From Pseudoalteromonas sp. XMcav2-N (GTDB lineage Bacteria; Pseudomonadota; Gammaproteobacteria; Enterobacterales; Alteromonadaceae): 64,000 nt of DNA. Where the stretch lies: assembly GCF_024124545.1 (NCBI RefSeq), contig NZ_JAMXSF010000002.1, forward strand, positions 351,157-415,156, written 5' to 3'. Both the position numbers and the translations under genes were made by a program. Below the pieces are notes generated by a model. It saw only the letters and a list, made by a program, of their open reading frames with translations. It made no database searches and had not been told where the DNA came from. Of the stretch, positions 47,103 to 54,222 are shown piece by piece; positions within the stretch are counted from its first letter, which is position 1; each line of letters begins with the position of its first letter.

Positions 47103-48635
47103 GTGACTGATAATACTGCGCGATTAGAGAAAAAACTATCACAAGCAATTGAAGCAAGAAAAGCGCTGGAAGAAGCGAGAAAACAGCAGGTAGATACTCT
47201 GTCTGAATTTGCTGCAAAGCTCACCCTTGGTTGTAAAGGACAAGATGTGTCTTTAGACAATCTGTTGGCTAAGTATCGTAGTGCACTTGCAAAGGGGATG
47301 GACTTCGAGCACCTTGCTCCCTTGATCGACAATACCAGTGTTCAATTAAAACAGCTAGATAGCACTAACTCTGCCAATCACCGCAATCTTGTAACACATA
47401 TTCAAAGTGCGGGTAAGCAGCTGCAAAAGCTACGTGGGGTGCCAGAAGATACCCGTCGCAAGTTACGCAACTTGCTCGACAACGAACTGGGTGACATCGA
47501 TGCTATCCCAGAGTTTGTTCCTTTACTTGATAAGCTTTTACAATTTTATCTTCAGGTCTTTGATGCCAAATACGACATTGACACTTCGACACAACAAAAC
47601 AACCCAGAGTTAGCAACTGAATTACTTGGGTTGACCAATGAACTTGTTTTTGAAGATGATGTAGCTGACGAAGTAAAAGCCATCAAGCACAGCATTTCGA
47701 CCGATTCAGATATAGACTCCTTGCTGGAGAATGCGATTGCTGTTATTCGAATTTTTGCTAAGTCGATCGCACGTGAAAGGCAATCAGCTCAAGGTTTTTT
47801 GGTATCTTTAAACCAAACTCTGGAAGAATTACATAAATCTATCTTAGATACCACGAGTCATTCCAAGTCCATCAACAAAGAGCTCAATGCGTTAAATGAA
47901 CGTATTGAATCAAAAATCAAACGGCTAACGGAAAACACTCAAAAAGCCTCCTCAATTGCCGAACTTAAGGGGCTAGTCGACGATGAGCTTGCTCAGATAA
48001 GCAAGGACTTAGTGGAGCGTGAAAACATCGAGCGCCGGGACAAAGAAGCCTTGCTCGAGAGCTTTGATACGATTAATAGTCGTATCAATGTACTTGAGAA
48101 CAAAGTCAATACCTACAAAAAGCGGCTTAATGAGCAAAGATTTAAAAGTCTTCTGGACGGCTTAACCAAACTGCCTAACCGATCGGCCTTTGATGATAGA
48201 TACAGCCAGGAATTTCATTTGTTTGAGATACAGGGCAATGACGTTACTTTAGTCGTTGTTGATGTAGACCACTTTAAATCTATCAATGATAAATATGGTC
48301 ACAGTGCAGGAGATAAAACACTTCAGGTGATTGCGCGTGCACTGAAAAAATCTATCCGTAAATCTGATTTTATTGCACGATACGGCGGCGAAGAGTTCGT
48401 CATTCTTATGCCTGGTATGCCAATTGAAGCAGCCTATGCACCGCTGGAAAAAATTCGTACGACGGTTAAATCAATTCCATTTCGCTTCAAAGACAAAGAA
48501 GTGAGGATCACTATCTCATTAGGGGCAACACAGCTAAAAGAAGGCGATTCCAAATTGACGGCCTTTGATCGTGCCGACGAAGCCCTGTATGAAGCTAAAA
48601 ACAGCGGCAGAGATAAACTTTGCTTACGTGATTAA
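47103..48635 (+). CDS. Cytoplasmic coiled-coil diguanylate cyclase
   Basis: The 510-residue protein has a long helical N-terminal region (about residues 1-345) with several coiled-coil stretches and no recognisable sensor, then a GGDEF domain with ARYGGEEFVILM and the upstream RxxD inhibitory site (RKSD) placed five residues before GG. It should therefore be an active, product-inhibited cyclase. The start is GTG at 47103. It lies only 14 bases before ppnN, so the two are probably co-transcribed. The input signal is unknown. Confidence 0.92.
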   Translation: MTDNTARLEKKLSQAIEARKALEEARKQQVDTLSEFAAKLTLGCKGQDVSLDNLLAKYRSALAKGMDFEHLAPLIDNTSVQLKQLDSTNSANHRNLVTHIQSAGKQLQKLRGVPEDTRRKLRNLLDNELGDIDAIPEFVPLLDKLLQFYLQVFDAKYDIDTSTQQNNPELATELLGLTNELVFEDDVADEVKAIKHSISTDSDIDSLLENAIAVIRIFAKSIARERQSAQGFLVSLNQTLEELHKSILDTTSHSKSINKELNALNERIESKIKRLTENTQKASSIAELKGLVDDELAQISKDLVERENIERRDKEALLESFDTINSRINVLENKVNTYKKRLNEQRFKSLLDGLTKLPNRSAFDDRYSQEFHLFEIQGNDVTLVVVDVDHFKSINDKYGHSAGDKTLQVIARALKKSIRKSDFIARYGGEEFVILMPGMPIEAAYAPLEKIRTTVKSIPFRFKDKEVRITISLGATQLKEGDSKLTAFDRADEALYEAKNSGRDKLCLRD

Positions 48636-48649
48636 CAAGGAGACTGCCT

Positions 48650-49993
48650 ATGCATGTACAGTTGAACCCAACAGGTGTACTTAATCTACTCTCTAAACTA
48701 GAAGTCGATCTGCTTCAACAGTCCTCAACGATTGAGCGATATCGGCTATTCAGAAATTGTGTTTTAGCAGTACTTAATGTAGGCAGTCATACAGACTCTA
48801 GCTACGAGATTTACAACAAATATCAGGACTTTAATATTAAGCTCATTGCTCGTGAGCGTGGTATAAAAATAGAGCTGACAAACCCTCCAGAATCCGCTTT
48901 CGTCGATGGTCAAATCATTGCCGGGATCCATGAGCACATTTTTTCCGTGATCAGAGATATTTTGTTCATCTGTCAGCGCCACGAGGAACAGATTAAAGAT
49001 CCCAGAGCTATTACGCACATGGTCTTTGATATGTTGCGTAATGCCGATGCACTCGAAGTTAACACCGACCCCAATATGGTTGTCTGCTGGGGTGGTCACT
49101 CTATCAATGAAGAAGAGTATAAATATACAAAAGAAGTAGGTTACCAACTTGGACTCAGAGGCCTGAATATCTGCACCGGGTGCGGCCCGGGCGCGATGAA
49201 AGGCCCTATGAAAGGCGCGACTATTGGCCATGCTAAGCAGCGGATAACGAGTAACCGCTACCTTGGATTGACTGAACCCAGCATTATTGCTGCCGAGCCG
49301 CCAAATCCGATAGTCAATGAGCTAGTGATCCTGCCTGACATAGAAAAGCGCCTGGAAGCGTTTGTCAGAACTGCACACGCCATCATCATTTTTCCTGGCG
49401 GTGCAGGCACAGCTGAAGAGCTGCTCTATCTGCTCGGGATCTTACTCCACCCGGATAACGCCAAGCAGCAGCTGCCTGTTATATTAACCGGCCCAAGCTC
49501 GGCAAAGGCCTACTTCGACGAGCTCTGTGATTTTGTAGAGAAAACACTGGGCAAAGAAGCCCTGAGTAAATTTGAAGTGCTGGTTGACCAACCTGAGCAA
49601 GTTGCACAGAGGTTACGCAGGGGTATGGAGCAGGTCAGAGAATATCGTAAAGTTCAAGGCGATGCCTATTACTTTAACTGGACACTGAAAATCGAAGATC
49701 AGTTCCAGCAACCATTTGAACCGACTCACGAGAATATGGCAGCCCTGGATTTACACTTAGCGCAGCCTAAGCAAGATCTGGCTGCCAACCTGCGCAGAGC
49801 GTTTTCTGGTATAGTAGCAGGTAATGTAAAGGAACAAGGTATCACTGCCATCAAACAGAAAGGGCCTTATACCCTCAGCGGTGACGCTTCTTTAATGAGC
49901 GATATGGACAAGCTGCTACACGCTTTTGTTGCACAAGGCAGAATGAAATTACCCGGCAGCACTTATGTGCCCTGCTATGAAATAAAATCATGA
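48650..49993 (+). CDS. ppnN: Nucleotide 5'-monophosphate nucleosidase PpnN
   Basis: PpnN cleaves purine and pyrimidine nucleoside monophosphates to base and ribose 5-phosphate; the E. coli enzyme is activated by (p)ppGpp. The 447-residue length matches the full E. coli form (454). The central LOG-like Rossmann domain has VCWGGHSINEEEY, CTGCGPGAMKGPMKGA and IIFPGGAGTAEELLYLLGI, the last being the PGGxGTxxE catalytic motif. The ATG at 48650 follows AAGGAG. It follows a diguanylate cyclase and precedes xni. Confidence 0.95.
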   Translation: MHVQLNPTGVLNLLSKLEVDLLQQSSTIERYRLFRNCVLAVLNVGSHTDSSYEIYNKYQDFNIKLIARERGIKIELTNPPESAFVDGQIIAGIHEHIFSVIRDILFICQRHEEQIKDPRAITHMVFDMLRNADALEVNTDPNMVVCWGGHSINEEEYKYTKEVGYQLGLRGLNICTGCGPGAMKGPMKGATIGHAKQRITSNRYLGLTEPSIIAAEPPNPIVNELVILPDIEKRLEAFVRTAHAIIIFPGGAGTAEELLYLLGILLHPDNAKQQLPVILTGPSSAKAYFDELCDFVEKTLGKEALSKFEVLVDQPEQVAQRLRRGMEQVREYRKVQGDAYYFNWTLKIEDQFQQPFEPTHENMAALDLHLAQPKQDLAANLRRAFSGIVAGNVKEQGITAIKQKGPYTLSGDASLMSDMDKLLHAFVAQGRMKLPGSTYVPCYEIKS

Positions 49994-49998
49994 CACTT

Positions 49999-50030
49999 GG
50001 GTAAGGTGCTGCCTTACCCCCTATTTTAAA
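49999..50030 (+). terminator. Weak terminator after ppnN
   Basis: GGGTAAGG (49999-50006) pairs with CCTTACCC (50012-50019) around a 5-base loop and is followed by a short T-rich stretch. Confidence 0.6.
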
Positions 50031-50057
50031 CCTCTAAGAAATCCCCCTAATTCACAC

Positions 50058-50837
50058 ATGGCAAAACTACTTCTTATTGATGCACTTAACCTTATTCGGC
50101 GAATCTACGCAATTGATGTTGATCAACACGGGGTGAGTGAACAGCAAGTCATGCAATCATGTAAAGCTCGTGTCAGCAATGCCTGCACAAAACTGCTTCG
50201 ACGCGTTGAACCAACCCATGCTATTGCCGTTTTTGATGGCGAGCGCAGCTGGCGTTATCATTATTACGCAAATTATAAGCACAGCAGAAAACCTATGCCT
50301 GAGTCACTCAAGCAAAACCTCTCCCTGATTGCCGAAGGGTTTAAAACGTGCGGTATTACCACATTTTTCCCGGAGCAAGATGAGGCTGATGATGTTATTG
50401 CCACGCTGGCAAGCAAGGCAAGCCACAACCAGGTGCCCTCAGTGATCGTGTCAACGGACAAAGGGTTTTTGCCTCTGTGTTCAGACAAAGTGGCCGTTTA
50501 CAACTATTTTTCGCAATCCTATATGAGTCATCAGCAAATTTTGGAAAAGTTTTCAGTACCCTACCATGCACTCACAGAATTATGGGCGTTAATGGGTGAT
50601 AAAACCAATGATATCCCAGGTGTTAAAGGTGTAGGAAAAAAAACCGCCATTGACCTGATAACAGAGTTCGGTGATGTTGAACAAGCCTTAAATGAATCAA
50701 GCCTCTCGTCGACTACCCGACGCAAGCTAGAGGCGGGTCTGGATGACTTTATTTTGAGTAAAACACTCGTTTCACTACAAACTGACATCAATCTTGGCTT
50801 TAATTTAAGTCAACTCAGAGTGATTGAGCGCAAATAA
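50058..50837 (+). CDS. xni: Flap endonuclease Xni (ExoIX)
   Basis: This 259-residue protein is the stand-alone 5'-nuclease-fold paralogue of the Pol I 5' domain. It shows LLIDALNLIRR, FDGERSWRYHYYANYKHSRKPMP, EADDVIATLA, STDKGFLPL, and the helix-hairpin-helix GDKTNDIPGVKGVGKKTA. E. coli Xni lacks one metal-binding aspartate pair compared with Pol I yet has flap endonuclease activity. The ATG at 50058 is the natural start. Confidence 0.95.
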   Translation: MAKLLLIDALNLIRRIYAIDVDQHGVSEQQVMQSCKARVSNACTKLLRRVEPTHAIAVFDGERSWRYHYYANYKHSRKPMPESLKQNLSLIAEGFKTCGITTFFPEQDEADDVIATLASKASHNQVPSVIVSTDKGFLPLCSDKVAVYNYFSQSYMSHQQILEKFSVPYHALTELWALMGDKTNDIPGVKGVGKKTAIDLITEFGDVEQALNESSLSSTTRRKLEAGLDDFILSKTLVSLQTDINLGFNLSQLRVIERK

Positions 50838-50894
50838 CTTGTTCCGGTCAAGCGCTTCCGTTACGCTAGCTTTGGGAGTTTTTGGTGTATTTCA

Positions 50895-51278
50895 ATGATT
50901 AAAAAGGTTTTACAATACGTTTTTCTTGGTCTTGCCGTATACGGTGTCATTGTGTATCTGGTCATTAATTTCTATAAAGATGACCCTCAGGCCATGATCT
51001 GGCAAGACAGAGAAGCCTTCAATAAACGTTATATCAGCAAGCTCAAACCCGACATGGTAGTCGAACTGGATGAGGTGTTAGAAACGCTTGGCAGCCCGGA
51101 CCTGACCTATGTTAAGTCTGAGGGTGACCGCGTGCTGCAGATCGTCTTTTACAGAACACAGCTGGTCAAACCGGATGGGATCACCACGCAAGATGAATGT
51201 ACCGGATTACTGTTTGAAAATGGCCAGCTTACACTTTGGGGAGCTGGCGCAATTGTTGCGTACGACAAGGCTTTCTAA
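50895..51278 (+). CDS. DUF3192-like membrane-anchored protein
   Basis: The 127-residue protein has an N-terminal membrane anchor (about residues 5-25, LQYVFLGLAVYGVIVYLVI) and a soluble domain with the pattern LKPDMVVELDEVLETLGSPDLTYVKSEGDRVLQIVFYRTQ, which matches the DUF3192/small SmpA-OmlA-like fold. It should face the periplasm. The function is unknown. The stop TAA overlaps the start of the next gene by one base (TAATG), so the two are translated together. Confidence 0.78.
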   Translation: MIKKVLQYVFLGLAVYGVIVYLVINFYKDDPQAMIWQDREAFNKRYISKLKPDMVVELDEVLETLGSPDLTYVKSEGDRVLQIVFYRTQLVKPDGITTQDECTGLLFENGQLTLWGAGAIVAYDKAF

Positions 51279-52963
51279 TGACTGTCAATGAGGATATCGC
51301 AAGGCAGCTGCATAAACTCCTGACTCAATCTGAGTCCGTATTGTCCTTGTACTACGATAAGGCTAGTTGGCCTAAAATTGATGTCACGCTTGCACAGCTC
51401 GCTGAACAATACACCCGCTTGTACCGCCAAGCTCCGAATGCCCTGCATGCCCATCTACACTTTGTAGCCACTCCTTACAGGCATTCAACTAACGTGCTGG
51501 TTAAGCAGTCGATATTGCTGTGCATGCTTGGCTATGCCCATGGTTATGCAGAGCAAATGATCCATGAACTGTTGGTTGCAAGCTTTGCCAGTGTATTGTG
51601 CGCCAGTCGCGAATATGACAAAGTCGCAGCTGATAAGTCCTTATCAAGCGTCGAATCGAAAAAACTCAGACTGCGCCATCAACTGGCAGTTAAAGTACTA
51701 AGTGCCGGACAACTACAGTCGCCTCAGGTAACCCGGATCCTCGCAAGGTTATCTGGCTATGAGCTGTCTATCAGTCGCAAACGCGCCACACCTTTGTATG
51801 ACAATGTGACATTACTGGTCGCTATTGCGACTCAGATTTCAGTCGCATTAATGAAAAAGGATCATCGAACTTCTCTGCCAGCCGTTATTAAGCAACTGTA
51901 TCTGAATAATACCCATACTTTTTTGCAAATCAGTTTGCAACTGCTTGCCAGGCAGCTTGATGCCTACCCAGCAGGGGCAGTGCAACAACACCCTGATCAT
52001 CAGGCACTGTTACTTAGCGAGGAAGAAAACCATGCAATTCTTGCGATTATGCAATCAGGGAAAATCACTCGCCTGATCAAAACACAAAGACGTTATCGGC
52101 AGTGCTACCGTGTACTAAAAGTGTCAGATTCACAGCTGTTATATCGTGTATGGTCACGTATCCCGCCCATGTCGCTGGCAACATCTTCGGATCAGATGAC
52201 CGAAGCCTTGCATGTAGTCGAACAGCTTGGAGGCGCAAACTTTGGTAGCTTCAGAGCCATAGAAAAAACGATAGCACCATTCCCAGAAATTGAAACAGCC
52301 TTGTCACAAGCGGCAAGACTCTACAACAGAGAAGCACAAAAAGGCGCAAACCTGCGACATTGCCTCACTATGGTTGGCCTGGACGCTGCAGCGTTACTCT
52401 GCCAGCGGGTATTGGTTGAGCAATTAATAGTGCAACTTAAGCACCCTTTTGCAAAGGATATTTGGCATAAATATCAATTATTTGCTCAGGTATTGGCCGC
52501 ACTTGTACAGCAAAATTATGGCCATCACTATGAACACATACTCTCTCCGGTAAGTGCTGCTATCGCATTTATGCTGAAGCGACACAGTGTAGACATAAAA
52601 CGATTTCCCTTCGCCATCGACTCATCTGACAGTACTCACCCGGTTTCTCTGGCACAGCTATTTGGCTTTGCAGAGTTCAGTGAAGAGGAGTTCAAGCACT
52701 ACTTTCATAATCATTTTGCCTCCAGTGATGCCCACCGTGCGTTTGAACAGTCTGAACTATCTCGTAAATCGAAACTCTCGGGCCTGGCACTCACCTTTAC
52801 CGCTGTGAAGATATTAACTTTGTTGATCTGCGACTCAAATTTTGAAACTTCAGCCTGGCAACGTCAGGTGCTGGAAGATCAGGCCAGATTACATGACTGG
52901 ACTAATCTTGACACCCTGATGACACACCTTCAGTCCATCGGCTTATACAATTTAATTGACTGA
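51278..52963 (+). CDS. HDOD-like protein with a degenerate HD-type N-terminal half
   Basis: The 561-residue protein is helical throughout with no membrane segment. The first half (about 30-210) resembles a degenerate HD-GYP-like bundle (NVLVKQSILLCMLGYAHGYAEQMIHELLVAS) without metal ligands. The second half (about 310-470) is HDOD-like: QLGGANFGSFRAIEKTIAPFPEIETALSQAARLYNREAQKGANLRHCLTMVGLDA, again without a functional HD pair. HDOD domains are usually non-enzymatic signalling modules, so an adaptor role is likely. The ATG at 51278 follows AAGG and overlaps the DUF3192 stop. The domain call is from pattern reading and is moderately certain. Confidence 0.65.
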   Translation: MTVNEDIARQLHKLLTQSESVLSLYYDKASWPKIDVTLAQLAEQYTRLYRQAPNALHAHLHFVATPYRHSTNVLVKQSILLCMLGYAHGYAEQMIHELLVASFASVLCASREYDKVAADKSLSSVESKKLRLRHQLAVKVLSAGQLQSPQVTRILARLSGYELSISRKRATPLYDNVTLLVAIATQISVALMKKDHRTSLPAVIKQLYLNNTHTFLQISLQLLARQLDAYPAGAVQQHPDHQALLLSEEENHAILAIMQSGKITRLIKTQRRYRQCYRVLKVSDSQLLYRVWSRIPPMSLATSSDQMTEALHVVEQLGGANFGSFRAIEKTIAPFPEIETALSQAARLYNREAQKGANLRHCLTMVGLDAAALLCQRVLVEQLIVQLKHPFAKDIWHKYQLFAQVLAALVQQNYGHHYEHILSPVSAAIAFMLKRHSVDIKRFPFAIDSSDSTHPVSLAQLFGFAEFSEEEFKHYFHNHFASSDAHRAFEQSELSRKSKLSGLALTFTAVKILTLLICDSNFETSAWQRQVLEDQARLHDWTNLDTLMTHLQSIGLYNLID

Positions 52964-53161
52964 TATTTATTCTATAAATAACATGCATTTCGGGCATTCA
53001 CCGTATTTATGCTATTTGTTCATTCCTTACTGGAATATAAATGAATAAATTGCTATAAAACGCGCTTAAATTTTCAAGCGATCTAACATCATAGAAAAGG
53101 TCAACTACACTAGTTTAATCTGTTCTTAGATGTAAATTTACTTTTGATAAAGGAAACATAA

Positions 53162-54169
53162 ATGGCTAAGCAAACTATCACGGTAATCCGTGGCGACGGC
53201 ATCGGTCCAAGCATCATCGACTCAGCAATTGAAATTTTGAATGCGGCTGGTTGTGAATTCGATTATGAGTACGTTGACGCGGGACTAGCTGCACTGGAAA
53301 AAACCGGTGAGCTGCTGCCTCCTGAAACGTTGGATGCCATTGAACGCAACAAAATTACTCTTAAAGGCCCACTGACGACGCCTGTTGGTGAAGGCTTTAC
53401 TTCAATCAACGTAACACTGCGTAAGCACTTTGGTCTGTATGCAAACGTGCGCCCTGTTAAATCTTTTGAAGGCACAAAAGCACGCTACGACGACATCGAT
53501 ATCATCACAGTACGTGAAAACACACAGGGTATGTACTCAGGCCTGGGCCAGGTTGTCTCTGAAGACGGTAGCGAAGCAGAAGCTATGTCTAAAATCACGC
53601 GTGAAGGTGCTGAGAAGATCGTTACTTTTGCATACGAGCTAGCCCAGCGTGAAGGCCGTAAAAAAGTAACCGCAGTTCATAAAGCAAACATCCTGAAGTC
53701 TACTTCTGGCTTGTTCCTGAAAGTAGCACGTGAAGTCGGAGAGCGCTTCCCGGAAATCGAATCAGCGGAAATGATCGTTGATGCAACTTGTATGAAGCTG
53801 GTTATGACCCCAGAAGAGTTCGACGTTGTCGTCACAACTAACCTGTTTGGTGACATAATTTCTGACCTGTGTGCAGGTCTGGTTGGTGGACTGGGCATGG
53901 CTCCAGGCGCAAACATCGGCGAAAATGCTGCCATTTTTGAAGCGGTACACGGTAGTGCTCCAGATATCGCAGGTAAGAACCTGGCAAACCCAACTTCTGT
54001 AATCCTGGCGTCTATTCAAATGCTTGAATACCTGGATATGGGTGAGACTGCTGACAAGATCCGCAATGCCGTTGCTGACGTGATCAAATCAGGTGACCGT
54101 ACAACACGCGATCTGGGTGGCAACCACGGTACAACTGACTTCACACAAGCAGTTATCGAGCGCCTGTAA
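53162..54169 (+). CDS. icd: Isocitrate dehydrogenase, NAD-type
   Basis: The enzyme decarboxylates isocitrate to 2-oxoglutarate in the TCA cycle. The 335-residue protein belongs to the short beta-decarboxylating dehydrogenase group: TVIRGDGIGPSI, TSINVTLRKHFGLYANVRP (substrate loop), VRENTQGMYSG, HKANILK and NLFGDIISDLCAGLVGG. The cofactor region HGSAPDIAGKNLANPTS has Asp where NADP enzymes such as E. coli Icd have Lys/Tyr, so NAD is predicted. A homoisocitrate or isopropylmalate enzyme is less likely from the substrate loop. The ATG at 53162 follows AAAGGAAAC. It is monocistronic. Confidence 0.9.
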   Translation: MAKQTITVIRGDGIGPSIIDSAIEILNAAGCEFDYEYVDAGLAALEKTGELLPPETLDAIERNKITLKGPLTTPVGEGFTSINVTLRKHFGLYANVRPVKSFEGTKARYDDIDIITVRENTQGMYSGLGQVVSEDGSEAEAMSKITREGAEKIVTFAYELAQREGRKKVTAVHKANILKSTSGLFLKVAREVGERFPEIESAEMIVDATCMKLVMTPEEFDVVVTTNLFGDIISDLCAGLVGGLGMAPGANIGENAAIFEAVHGSAPDIAGKNLANPTSVILASIQMLEYLDMGETADKIRNAVADVIKSGDRTTRDLGGNHGTTDFTQAVIERL

Positions 54170-54196
54170 ACCTTACAAACGCTCGAAATATAGCAG

Positions 54197-54222
54197 CGCC
54201 CTGCTTATGCAGGGCGTTTTCT
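54197..54222. terminator. icd terminator embedded in the end of the M6 protease gene
   Basis: CGCCCTGC (54197-54204) pairs with GCAGGGCG (54209-54216) around TTAT, then TTTTCTT follows. The loop and right arm contain the minus-strand stop codon and last codons of the M6 protease. Confidence 0.88.
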
